45,973 bases of DNA from Corynebacterium maris DSM 45190 (GTDB lineage Bacteria > Actinomycetota > Actinomycetes > Mycobacteriales > Mycobacteriaceae), in contig NC_021920.1 in the NCBI RefSeq assembly GCF_000442645.1, positions 1 through 45,973 of the forward strand, in the 5' to 3' direction. Each line of letters opens with the position of its first letter. Position 1 is the stretch's first letter. The notes below the pieces were generated by a model. The model was not told the origin of the DNA and made no database searches. It was given only the letters and a program-made list of their open reading frames with translations. Shown piece by piece: positions 15,601-24,410 of this stretch. The translations under genes were made by a program, and so were the position numbers.

Positions 15601-16548
15601 TTAGGGGCGGGGGAAAGCGTATTTTTTAGGAACGGCAGTTTCCTTTCCTACCAGTTCTAGGCCTCCCTGCCACTCACGGATTCCGGCTTCTGGCCAGGTG
15701 GCCAGCACTTTCTTCCGGGCTAACCGGATTTGTTTACGGAAGTTGCGCATGCCTTGATCTGTGTCAGGAAACGTCGCGCCGACTTGACCTCTCAGTTGTG
15801 CCCAGGTCACGCGTGTGTAGCCGCTATGGGTACTTTTACGTTTGGTGGTCCAGACATAGAGGTCAGTGGCGGCCACGCTGGTAGAGAGCTCTGACAGGTG
15901 TACGGGGTCGACCGGCACACAGGATTGTCCGATGCGGATGAACACTTTTTCGCTGAGCAACATGTACTGCTCCCCGCTGTCATCTGTGTTGTCGAGGATG
16001 TCCCACCAGAAGAAGCCTTCTTCGGAAATCAAGGTGTTGTCCCAGGTCGTAGCCGCCCCTTGGGCACCGTTCCCTGTGGTCTCGATGTGAATGGTGGTGT
16101 TGGCCAGGCGCAGCAGCTGCGCCTTGAGCGCTCGGTAGGACCGAGTGCTGACTGGTCGCAGAGTGCCATCGGGGTTGGCTGCTTTGATGACGCCGCATTC
16201 GCGCAGAAAATGGGCGAGTGACTTCCCCAAGGGGATTTTTCTCGCCTCATCCATCGGCATCGTCCCTTTCCGGCGGACGACCTCTCGGCCGAGCCACATC
16301 ATGATCAGTCGGGGATAGCGTCCGTAGGGCAGCCCGTCAGGCGCCATGAGCGTGATCCGTTTGTCACCGTCGACGAGGGTGATCTTGTCGCCGGCACGGT
16401 GGCTGTAGGGAAAGATCCCGATGAAGTCGGCGGGCGCGTAGGCGTAGGGGTCGAGAATCCCAGCTTTTTGCACCCGGCGCAGCTGCTCGTAGATGTCAAT
16501 GTGGTTGGACTTCTTGCCGTCGTTGGCGTGGGGGCTATGATTAGCCAT
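15601..16548 (-). CDS. repA: Iteron-binding plasmid replication protein RepA (replicon 2)
   Basis: This 315-residue protein resembles the plasmid RepA family (RepA_C type) that binds iterons to start theta replication. Visible features are PYGRYPRLIMMWLGREVVRR, the conserved region KIPLGKSLAHFLRECGV, and a C-terminal winged-helix-like part (YTRVTWAQLRGQVGATFPD, then RNFRKQIRLARKKVLATWPE). AGGA precedes the ATG. Its first 8 bases overlap the end of a 99-codon gene, a translational coupling often used to limit initiator synthesis. The iteron array and DnaA boxes lie immediately downstream, which strongly supports the role. It is unrelated to the Replicase at 9974-11581. Confidence 0.88.
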   Translation of the reverse strand: MANHSPHANDGKKSNHIDIYEQLRRVQKAGILDPYAYAPADFIGIFPYSHRAGDKITLVDGDKRITLMAPDGLPYGRYPRLIMMWLGREVVRRKGTMPMDEARKIPLGKSLAHFLRECGVIKAANPDGTLRPVSTRSYRALKAQLLRLANTTIHIETTGNGAQGAATTWDNTLISEEGFFWWDILDNTDDSGEQYMLLSEKVFIRIGQSCVPVDPVHLSELSTSVAATDLYVWTTKRKSTHSGYTRVTWAQLRGQVGATFPDTDQGMRNFRKQIRLARKKVLATWPEAGIREWQGGLELVGKETAVPKKYAFPRP

Positions 16549-16840
16549 AAATCCTCACGTCTTTCTCTTTTGTGGTTGGTGGGGTCATTCCCGGGGCTGT
16601 TGGCGCAGCGCCCGGGACTTGGTCTTTTTCAGTGTAGAAGGCCTTGTTTTTAGGCTGCCCGGCACGTGCGATGATCACGTTTTCCCTGATGGGCGCGGTG
16701 GTGCGTGTTTCCTGCCGTCTCTTTCTAGGTGGAGAGGCAAAGCCGTATGCAGGCCGGTGTGCATGACCGTGTGCTCGGATGTGGTCTTGCACGATCCCCG
16801 GGTCGCGGGTGGGGGTGCGGAGAGTGTGACTCCTAGGCAT
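16541..16840 (-). CDS. Small basic protein translationally coupled to repA
   Basis: This 99-residue protein of unknown family is Pro-, Arg- and Thr-rich with no predicted fold. It deserves notice because AAGGAG sits exactly 5 bases before its ATG and because it overlaps the repA start by 8 bases. Translation of this gene may therefore control access to the repA start, as leader peptides do in other plasmids. The role of the product itself may be secondary. One GGGTGTGCAC motif lies 42 bases upstream. Confidence 0.6.
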   Translation of the reverse strand: MPRSHTLRTPTRDPGIVQDHIRAHGHAHRPAYGFASPPRKRRQETRTTAPIRENVIIARAGQPKNKAFYTEKDQVPGAAPTAPGMTPPTTKEKDVRIYG

Positions 16841-17620
16841 AGTGACTCCTTTTCTGTGGCCTGAAAATTACTTTTTCATGTGGGTGTGCACGGACCGGGC
16901 GAGCTGAGCGTTTTCCCTGGTCACAGGACATGAGGGAAAATCTGAGGGCGGTTTTCGCGCAGTTGGACTGCGGCAGCGTTGTGGCCACAGCTCGATGGGG
17001 AAAACTGGGCGGCCCGGGTTTATCACGCGGGTGTGCACGCATGTGACGGCGTCTTACCATGCGGGTGTGCACGCATTCCCCGAGTAAAACGGCGTCGGTG
17101 CGGGATTTTTCTCGTTATTGCTGCGCACCTGGCGTGCGGCGGTGTTGTGGCGCATCCCGGGTGGGAGGACACGGACAGTCCGTGCGGTCAGCGCGTGTAT
17201 GACCCACATACGACGGTGGCTATCAGATGGGTGTGCACACGGGTGTGCACGAAAACGCCCCAACTACAGACAGAGCGGGGCGGGGGCGCCTGTAGCTCCA
17301 GTCGTGGTGGGCTGTCCCGGGTTTCTGGTGCGTGCGCCTGTTGGTGTGCTCGGTGATACGGCCGATGGGTGGAAGGTAGAAACTGTCCATGGCTTGTCGA
17401 CATCGTGCGGACAGTCCGTGCGGTCTGCCCGCACTGCTGGGGATGAGGCCAACCGGTCCTGGTGTTTTCTTAAAGCATGATGTCGACGTCATACTCCCTG
17501 CCCGCCCACTGGTGGGGCGCGGATCCCGCTGCCGTGATGACGGCGTTTTGCCTGCGACGAGTTTTCTGGGGTATTTCCCCCTTTGCCGAGGCTCATACCC
17601 ATCTGGCCGGCGGGTCCGAC
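16841..17620. other. Upstream region of the repA operon with operator-like motifs
   Basis: No gene is supported. GGGTGTGCAC occurs at 16882, 17029, 17063, 17229 and 17241 in the same orientation (a sixth copy is at 18544), with the palindromic core GTGCAC. GGACAGTCCGTGCGGTC occurs identically at 17173 and 17409, and GGACAGTCC again at 18221. These sit upstream of the divergent-facing repA operon and may be operators for a regulator or sites for plasmid incompatibility. Confidence 0.5.
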
Positions 17621-17974
17621 TCAGCGCTGTGTCGCGGCCAGCAGGCGGGTGCTCGCACTGCTGGCGGCGACGTAAACGCAGTCGATCAGCCACAGCAGAT
17701 GGCACGTGCCGCTGATCGGGTTGACTCTGACCTAGGCTGACCCGTGCTCGGCCCAGCGGGTCAGCAGGGCGTCGGTCTGCGGCCGGAGCCCCTCGCTGCA
17801 CCCGCTGGCGGAGTGGCTGGGGATACCGATGTCCAGGACGAGCACCGCGGAGTGCTGCGGGTGGGGCATGGCCACGTACTGACAGCGAGCCAGCGATCGG
17901 GTGTCGACCCTGTGCGGCTTGGGCCGGGTCTGGCCGGTCGCAACATCGTTATGTGTGCCGGTCAAGCTACGCAT
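17621..17974 (-). pseudogene. Broken Replicase-family initiator fragment
   Basis: On the minus strand a frame starting MRSLTGTHNDVATG carries ARCQYVAMPHPQHSAVLVLD, which parallels AEYIHFTNPSFAAVIVID of the intact replicase. After a TAG near 17732 the same frame continues VRVNPISGTCHLLWLID, matching IGINPESGKSQLIWYID. Order and spacing agree with the intact protein. The frame then ends at a TGA. This is the relic of a third initiator, with a nonsense codon and missing ends. Confidence 0.55.
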
Positions 17975-18699
17975 ACGTCTCTCGGTCTCCTTCGTCCTGG
18001 GTGTGGGTGCGGGAGTCGCGGTACAGGGTCTAACCGCGGGCATAAAGACGCAGTGAGGCCGGCCCGCGACATTGTTATCAGGCGGAGGAAGCGAAAGCGC
18101 AGGGTGCGCATACTAGCCAGTGGTCTGGGGTGTTTATGCAGCTCAAGTGGACTTGGACGTCGGGCTGGGCCGTCGGGGTGAGAAGTGGCGTGGGGATGAG
18201 GTGGGTACCTCGGCAATCACGGACAGTCCGGGCGGCCCGCCCGCCTGGGCTGGGGTAGTTGGCGTGATGTCGTGGGGAAGCGCCTGGCAGAGACCCTGGA
18301 ATAGGACGGGTGACGCGCAGGTGGGAGGGCATGCATATTTACCACCGGTCTGTGCCTGATGATGGGCAGTGTCAGGTGTTGTGCCTGGTCAGGTTGCGCA
18401 TATTTACCCGGGGTGGTGGCAGTGCTCGCGGAGCGGGGCCGTGTGGCTGGTTTGGCCGACGAGGTCGCCGCCAGCGGTGTAGGAGCTGGTCACGGGTTTT
18501 TCTCCTTGCTAAAAGGTAGTGCGTACCGTGCACGCTATCTTCCGGGTGTGCACGACTTTCCGCTGCTTGTGCAGCGAACGCCCGCCCGGCGTCAGAGGGC
18601 GAGCCCGCGTGGCGAGTAAGCGCAGGCCACAGCGGCGACTGAGCGCCCCCGCCCTGCGAAGACACACCAGACTCGCTCGCTGATGCTCGCGACAGGCGC
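17975..18699. other. Gene-free GC-rich stretch
   Basis: No gene is supported. GGACAGTCC (18221) and GGGTGTGCAC (18544) belong to motif sets seen at 16.9-17.4 kb. GCATATTTACC occurs twice (about 18332 and 18398). Long open frames arise from the high GC content. Confidence 0.35.
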
Positions 18700-18810
18700 C
18701 GGCCACGCGCCCGCGTAAGCGGGCGGGCTCGCGCCTGCGCGCGTCAGCGCGCTGTGCCGAGCCCCCGGCAGGGGGGCGTGTGCCGCGCGCCTGCGCGGCG
18801 CTGTTCCAGT
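18700..18810. repeat. Cluster of GC-rich hairpins
   Basis: CGCCCGC-GTAA-GCGGGCG (18708-18725) and GCGCGC-GTCA-GCGCGC (18737-18752) are followed by GCCCCCGGCAGGGGGGC-like and GCGCGCCTGCGCGGCGC-like pairing. Both clear hairpins have four-base GNNA loops. Tight arrays of hairpins occur at single-strand origins, transfer origins and replicon ends. Which, if any, applies is not known. Confidence 0.5.
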
Positions 18811-18956
18811 CGAGGAGCTGGGCCGGCGTGTGAGGCCGCGGGGTGGGCTACAGGGGTGATCTTCGTGGCCCGCGCGGGCCGTGAGCGCCTGGTGTCCGAG
18901 GCCCGGTGTGTGCGCGGCCGGGGCGGGCGCCGTCGTAGACAGCTGGGGTCCACGAC

Positions 18957-19850
18957 GGGGCTTTCCTCAGACGCGACCAGATCACGCCGACGATGCGACT
19001 TGTGGGGCCTTTACCGGTGTGTGTGCCTTGGGCTGTGGTGGTGACGGTGGACGGATAAGCGGACGGGCGGGTGCCGCTGGTGGTGACGGAGGTGAGTTGA
19101 GCGGAGAGCTTCGCCACTGAGGTCACGCCGACGATGCGTCTGGTGGGGGCTGCGGCCGTGTGTGGGCGCACAGCAGACGCGGCTGTGGCCGCGGCGCCGG
19201 CACGGCGGCGTCGCTGCGGGCGCAGACCGAGGCCTGGCTGTCGTCCGCGTGCGGGTGGCCCGTGTCTGTCACGGGCGTGGGCGTGGCTCACGTCGTCGTT
19301 GACGACGGGGGTTGTCTTCGGGCGCGACCAGATCACGCCGACGATGCGACTTGTGGGGCCTTTACCCGAGTGTGCGCCTTGGGCTGTGACCGTGACGGCG
19401 GCAGGACAATCGGAAGGACTGAGTGCCGCTGGTGGTAACGGAGGCAGGACAAGGGTCGGGCTTCGCCGATGCGGTCACGCCGACGATGCGTCTGGTGGGG
19501 GCTGCCATGGTGTGCGTGCCTCGGGCTGAGTGGCGTACGCGTCGCGGTGAACGGCGGGGGAGTCTTCGGGGTGTGCTTCGGGCGCGGCGAGGACACGCCA
19601 ACGATGCCTCTGGTGGGGCCTTTACCGGTGTGTGTGCCTTGGGCTGTGACCGTGTCGGCGGACGAATAAGCGGACGGGCTGCGTGCCGTCGGTAGTGACG
19701 GAGGCAAGACAGTCGGCGAGCTTCGCCGCTGCGGTCACGCCGACGATGCGCCCGGTGGGGGCTGCGGCGGTGGGGGGGGCGCACAGCAGGGCGCGACGAA
19801 ACCACGCCGACGATCGCGTTAGTGGGGCCTTCACCGGTGTGTGCGCGGCA
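18957..19850. repeat. Modular A/B repeat array
   Basis: A recurring core ACGCCGACGATGCG followed by CTNGTGGGG comes in two forms. Form A continues CCTTTACC and lies at 18980, 19331, 19591 and 19801. Form B continues GCTGC and lies at 19121, 19473 and 19733. A-to-B distances are 141, 142 and 142 bases, while B-to-A distances vary (210, 118, 68). Between A and B lies further similar sequence (GCCGCTGGTGGTGACGGAGG-like). One inverted A copy lies at 20210-20245. The fixed A-B distance is not a multiple of 3 in two of three modules, so coding is unlikely. Confidence 0.7.
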
Positions 19851-20797
19851 CGCTTTTCGCGGCGCCGACGATCCTCCAACTCAGTGAGGCACGCGGCGCT
19901 GCGCGGGGGTCGCGGTGGCGGCGCGACGCGGGTGATCCGTGCCGGCCGGGCGACGCGTGATCACGGTCCGCGGCGGCGTACGGTCGCGGAAGTTTTCTCC
20001 CGTGGATTTCTTCGGACGACGACTTCGTCGCCGGCCTCGGCACCGGTGACGGTGCGGGTGTATGACAACGGCACAACAGCACCCCGCCTCACCAAGTTTT
20101 GCGGTCTGCGACGGCCGCGCACAACCTGTCGATGTGGTCTCGGCCAAGTGCCCCACCGGGCGCCGTCGACAGCCCGATCTCGTCGCGAAAAACTGTGCGC
20201 CTGCTCTCGGGTAAAGGCCCCACCAGAGACACCGTCGGCGTGACCTCGCCGCGCCCGAAGAACACTACGAAGCTAGCCCCGCGGTCAACACCGAACGCAC
20301 CACCCGCAGCACGCTTCGGCGGGACCTGACGGACGGTGGCATAGCACGACATCCGAGGAACGAGGATGGCGCTGCGCCACCAGTCCGGCACCCGCCGAAC
20401 CGACCCTTACGCAGCCTGGAGTGACACGCCCGGACGACAAGGGAGCAGGCACCGATTGGGGAACCGAGCAAGCGCAGGTTTCACAGGCGGAGACTGCCCC
20501 TGGAGTCAGTGTCACGGAAGGACCGAAAGGGACGGACCCGAGACTGCCAGACGGACACACCACCACCCCGCAGCGAAGCCAGGATCTGTGTGGGGGTGTG
20601 ACCGACCGCAGGGGAGGGTGGTCAATCGTGTATGACGGTCACACGTGGCCCAGTAAAAGGGGGTGTTTGCGCAGGTCAGGGGGTTTGGGTGTGGGGTGAG
20701 TGTTCAGGCCGGGCCGCGGCCCAGTTGGCGGCCCAGTTTTTTGGGTGGTTTTCGCGTACCCTAGAAGCATGTTTCATCACCCCGTAGGAGGTTGTCT
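19851..20797. other. Leader region of the replication-relaxation gene
   Basis: No gene is supported. It contains the inverted A repeat (20210-20245). Near the end a promoter is possible (TTTTCGCGTACCCTAGAAG, 20750-20768), then AGGAGG at 20786-20791 in front of the GTG at 20798. Confidence 0.4.
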
Positions 20798-22063
20798 GTG
20801 GCTCGTGTCGTAGATGTGTCTGAGCAGGTGCGCTTACAGGTGCCGACGACCCCTAGTTATGATGTCATTTCACGGAAGCGACGCCAACGTAATCGCGGAG
20901 CGGATGCGGGCCTGAATAAAGGCGACGGGTGGCGCCGATCTGGAGCCGATCAACGACTGCTGGAATGGTCCACGCGGCTGGGGGTAATTACGGTGCGTCA
21001 GGCCGCTCGTTACATCTATAAAGGAAGCCATGATTACGCGCGCAAACGTGTTCGCCGCATGGCCCAAGCAGGCTTGGTGAAACGTCTTGACACAGCCCCG
21101 TGGGCAGGCACCGTCGTGTGGCCCACCACCATTGGCCGACAGGCGGCCACGGACGAGGATTCACCGCTGCGCGTGATGGAAACTCCGGCGGATTCCACCC
21201 TGCCGCACCGACTGCTGGTGGCCGAGGAAGCGCTACGCCTTTTGGCGGCCGGAAAAACGGTTATCACCGAACGCGAAATCCGTCTCTACGAAACAGTCTC
21301 CGGCGCCAATCTCGACGCCCGGGATCACTTCCTCGCTGAGGCTGGTGTGCGCCGCAGCATCGACGGTTCCCCCGGTGTTGTTCCGGCGGTGGAGCACACC
21401 GAACACGGCAGCGTCGAGCGGTGGCTGACGCTCCCGATGCCGGGCGTGCACACAGCGTTTCGCATCCCGGATCTACTGGAGGTCACCGACCGCGGTGAGC
21501 TACGTGCCATCGAGGTCGAAACCGCCCAAAAATCCCTTTCCCGCATGCGCGAAATCCTGACCGGTTACCGCGACGCCTGCCTTGGCCACAACATGGTGCC
21601 CCAGGACGCCGGATACGATCTGCCCAAAGCCGGCGCCCTGCGACGCCAGTTCTTGGGCGTGCGATGGATCGCTACCGAGCCCGTGCTGATCCAGCTGCGC
21701 GGTCACCCCGGCGGCGTGGATCCCGTCACCGGAAAAGATGATGTCGGCCTGGTGCGCGAGGTCTGGGAAGAGTCCATGAACACGCATTTGTTCTATAAGG
21801 ACAAAGACACCTGGGCACTCAGCAAAAAGAACTGGCCGCTGCGTGCCACTGCTCTTGATGTCAGCCACGACCCCGGGCTGGAATATCAACTACATCAACG
21901 CGTCCTGCCGGCGAAGTTCCGCACCTCCATGCAGGAGTGGCGAGTGTGGCGAAAAGTCTGGGAACACGAGGTCACAGACGACGCCGAGCCCGTTCCGTTT
22001 GTCCAGTGGTTGCGTGCTCCAGGGAATCTCAAGCGGTGCCGGGAGGCGAGCCGTGCTCTGTGA
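20798..22063 (+). CDS. Replication-relaxation family protein
   Basis: This protein of about 421 residues resembles the Replic_Relax family found on actinobacterial and Bacillus plasmids. The N-terminal third is a winged helix: ADQRLLEWSTRLGVITVRQAA, then ARKRVRRMAQAGLVKRL. The centre carries a nuclease-like core with AFRIPDLLEV followed by LRAIEVETAQ, the P-D...E-x-E pattern of restriction-endonuclease folds. GTG at 20798 is preferred: AGGAGG lies 6 bases upstream, whereas the TTG at 20792 directly abuts it. In related plasmids the family is linked to relaxation or mobilisation. No intact relaxase is on this plasmid, so its present role is open. Confidence 0.75.
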   Translation: MARVVDVSEQVRLQVPTTPSYDVISRKRRQRNRGADAGLNKGDGWRRSGADQRLLEWSTRLGVITVRQAARYIYKGSHDYARKRVRRMAQAGLVKRLDTAPWAGTVVWPTTIGRQAATDEDSPLRVMETPADSTLPHRLLVAEEALRLLAAGKTVITEREIRLYETVSGANLDARDHFLAEAGVRRSIDGSPGVVPAVEHTEHGSVERWLTLPMPGVHTAFRIPDLLEVTDRGELRAIEVETAQKSLSRMREILTGYRDACLGHNMVPQDAGYDLPKAGALRRQFLGVRWIATEPVLIQLRGHPGGVDPVTGKDDVGLVREVWEESMNTHLFYKDKDTWALSKKNWPLRATALDVSHDPGLEYQLHQRVLPAKFRTSMQEWRVWRKVWEHEVTDDAEPVPFVQWLRAPGNLKRCREASRAL

Positions 22064-22089
22064 GCTTTCGTGTCACAGATAGTGCTTTA

Positions 22090-22198
22090 GGCGCTGGTAC
22101 AAACTCACATATTGAGCCCATTTCGCGAAGCTTTCGACCGTTTTGTACTGCGGTTTTCCGAATGGGCGCAGCCGAGATTCGCTATGTGCACCGACACC
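22090..22198 (+). mobile_element. 109-bp miniature element, copy C (degenerate)
   Basis: Exactly 109 bases long and clearly similar along its length to 38664-38772. Shared blocks include CCATTTCGCG/CCATGTCGTAG, TTGTACTGCGG, GGGCG-AGCCGAGATTCGC and a CACC end. The terminal repeats have decayed to GGCGCTGGTACA and TGTGCACCGACACC. This is the oldest of three copies. Confidence 0.7.
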
Positions 22199-22332
22199 GG
22201 TGATTGCGTCTAGCTACCCCGCGGCAAGCGGTGTGGGTGGGGTAGTCGGGGCTGGAAAGACGCTGCAGTAAAGGTGTCAGGTCTCTGTCAGGCTAATCTG
22301 TGCCGTACATCAAAACAGAGCGGGGAAGCGGC

Positions 22333-22941
22333 ATGAACAAGATCATCACCACACTGGCCAGCGTGGTTTTTGCGCTCGGGTTGGCAGGGTGCGGGGCAAG
22401 TGATGCTCCGGAGCCTGTGTCCAGCAGTAGCGAGGTCACGACGACGACGTCGAAGACGACCACTACGACGACCAGTCAGACCACCACCTCTGCGGAGCCG
22501 GCGACACAAGAGGCGGTCGCCGAACAAGCCCCCGCGGAGCCGGCGCCGATCGTCGAGGAAACCTCCCCAGATCCGGCAGTTGTTACCGACCAGAGCGCTG
22601 TCGCACCCCCAGTCCCGCCGATGATGCGCCCGGAAGACTATGACCCTTACGGGCCGCCGAAGTTCGTGCAGTGTTGGGAGCCGAATGCAGCGCTGATGTC
22701 GGATGGCTCGATTGTCGCCGACACAGTCAACTGCTTTAACGATGACCCCGCCTGGGGCCCACCACAACCACAGACCGGGTTCTACGAAGAGGAACCGAAT
22801 CCGGATGGGTGCGTCGGTCCTGCTGCGGTGTGCGGGTACTACGACGAGTACGGTAACCCGATCTGGTTCGACAAGATGACCGGTGAGACTTCCCCGCGCT
22901 ACTACGACGAGTACGGCAACCCCACGATGCAGCGCCCCTAG
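22333..22941 (+). CDS. Threonine-rich lipoprotein with a YYDEYGNP repeat
   Basis: This 202-residue protein has a lipoprotein signal ending LGLAGC, then a Ser/Thr-rich stretch (TTTTSKTTTTTTSQTTTS) and a Pro/Ala/Glu-rich linker of about 60 residues. These probably span the cell wall. The C-terminal domain has four Cys (VQCWEP, VNCFND, DGCVGP, AVCGYY) and ends with YYDEYGNP twice (about residues 173-180 and 191-198). I know no function for it. GGGGAAG lies just upstream of the ATG. It faces the serine recombinase convergently. Confidence 0.75.
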   Translation: MNKIITTLASVVFALGLAGCGASDAPEPVSSSSEVTTTTSKTTTTTTSQTTTSAEPATQEAVAEQAPAEPAPIVEETSPDPAVVTDQSAVAPPVPPMMRPEDYDPYGPPKFVQCWEPNAALMSDGSIVADTVNCFNDDPAWGPPQPQTGFYEEEPNPDGCVGPAAVCGYYDEYGNPIWFDKMTGETSPRYYDEYGNPTMQRP

Positions 22942-23138
22942 ACTGGGACCTCTCCCCGCCACAGGTGGTGCTGTGTGTGGTCGCTGCCGGCATGACGTGG
23001 GTGGGGTGTTGGGCCAGCGCTGACGACGAGGGAAGCGAAGTTTCTTTGCGTATTGGGTACCGCTTCGTGGCGGGATTTTTGCCCGCGCAGGCAGGGCGAT
23101 TCCGGAGTTTCATCGATAAGGCCAGGTAAAAGGTTGGT

Positions 23139-24308
23139 TTAGAGGTAGCGATACAGGGTGGAGCGTCCTACACCGAGTGCCTTGGCCACGGATGTCTTCG
23201 ATTCACCGGCTGTGATGCGTCGCCGCGCGTCGGCCACCTGCTCCTCAGAGAGTGCTTTGGGTCGGCCGGTGTATTTGCCGGCCTTCTTTGCCAGTGCAAT
23301 GCCTTCGGCTTGGCGCTCACGGATGATCGCGCGCTCGAACTCGGCAAAGGAGCCGAGGACGCCGAGCATGAGGTTGGCGGTCGGGTCGTCGGTGTCGGCG
23401 GCAAACCGCAGGCCCTCCTTATGGAAAACGACCGTCACGCCCTGGGTAGTGAGCTCGGTGACCAGTTCTTTGAGGTCAATGAGGGAGCGGGCGAGTCGGT
23501 CGATGCTGGCCACGTGCAGCTCATCGCCGTCGCGCAGATACTCCAGGCAGGCTTCAAGACCGGGACGGTCGGCGCGGGAGCGCGCAGAGATCTCGTCGAT
23601 GAACTCTTTGCGGATGCCGAGGTGGGCCAGGGCTTCGCGTTGGCGGGCGATGCTTTGGTCTTTGCTGGATACCCGCAGGTAGGAGACTTTCTGGCCCGTC
23701 GGTGGCGGTGCGGGCGCGGTTGGCGCCGGCGTAGGGTCGGCTGCCGGGGCGGGTGTCGCCGCGGTGTCTACCTCGGGGGCTACAGCCTGGTCATTGGTCT
23801 TTGTGGCCGCTGCCGCGGTGTCGGTGCGGCCATCGACGGCGTTCTCGTCGGCCTGGCTGTTCTGCTCCTCCACGGATGTGTCGGGGGTCGTCTCCCAGGC
23901 GGGTGGGTGAAAGCCCCAGCCGGCCCCGCCATCACGCACGACATCCGGTGAGGAGATCTCCTCAATCTCACCCCACCGGGTGGCACCGGTGTCGTCGCGG
24001 CCGTAGTAGACCTGCGCTTTGGTGACGAACTTGTAGGAGCGGTGGATCTTCACCAGGGCTTGCGGCTCACGAAGGGTGCTGTGCCAGGTCGCGAGCTTCG
24101 GGTTGTTCTCGAAAGCGCGCCACCGCGCCGCGTCGTCGTCAAGCACGCGCTCGGTGGCCACCTTCTCGGCGGTGGAGTCCCACACCCAGCGGTGCCCACG
24201 TTGGACGCGGCGCTGGATCGTGGTGGCGTGCTTGTGTTTGCGTACGATGCGTATTTCTTCCTGCGGGGTCCGCAGGTCCTCGTTGAGTAGTGTGCCCGGC
24301 CTGGCCAT
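23139..24308 (-). CDS. Serine recombinase with a long N-terminal extension
   Basis: This is a 389-residue protein whose C-terminal 185 residues form a resolvase/invertase: catalytic Ser in VSYLRVSSKDQS (about residue 212), ASIDRLARSLIDL, GSFAEFERAIIRERQAEG and a C-terminal helix-turn-helix (SKTSVAKALGVGRSTLYRYL). The first 130 residues are an unassigned basic domain (HKHATTIQRRVQRGHRWVW, FVTKAQVYYGRDD), joined by an Ala/Pro/Thr-rich linker. Ordinary resolvases of this type have no such extension. AGGGGA precedes the ATG. A 17-bp palindrome lies 38 bases upstream. Likely roles are multimer resolution of this large plasmid or resolution of a former Tn3-type element. Confidence 0.85.
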   Translation of the reverse strand: MARPGTLLNEDLRTPQEEIRIVRKHKHATTIQRRVQRGHRWVWDSTAEKVATERVLDDDAARWRAFENNPKLATWHSTLREPQALVKIHRSYKFVTKAQVYYGRDDTGATRWGEIEEISSPDVVRDGGAGWGFHPPAWETTPDTSVEEQNSQADENAVDGRTDTAAAATKTNDQAVAPEVDTAATPAPAADPTPAPTAPAPPPTGQKVSYLRVSSKDQSIARQREALAHLGIRKEFIDEISARSRADRPGLEACLEYLRDGDELHVASIDRLARSLIDLKELVTELTTQGVTVVFHKEGLRFAADTDDPTANLMLGVLGSFAEFERAIIRERQAEGIALAKKAGKYTGRPKALSEEQVADARRRITAGESKTSVAKALGVGRSTLYRYL

Positions 24309-24345
24309 CTGATTCCCCTAGTGTGCCAAAAGGTCATTGACTTTA

Positions 24346-24362
24346 TGATACATAGTGTATCA
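24346..24362. promoter_or_regulatory. Palindrome upstream of the recombinase gene
   Basis: TGATACATAGTGTATCA is a perfect 7-bp inverted repeat around TAG, 38 bases before the start codon. It could be a recombinase binding subsite (res) and operator. No further clear subsites were identified. Confidence 0.5.
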
Positions 24363-24410
24363 AAAGAGCGAACCCACTTTTTGGGACAGGGGAAATGTCT
24401 GGCGGGAGAG

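Noticed and set aside
18848..20243. Several Arg/Thr/Pro-rich frames with recurrent GKGPTRRIVGV-like peptides
   Set aside because: The peptides are translations of the A/B DNA repeats in different frames; spacing is not a multiple of 3 and starts lack signals.
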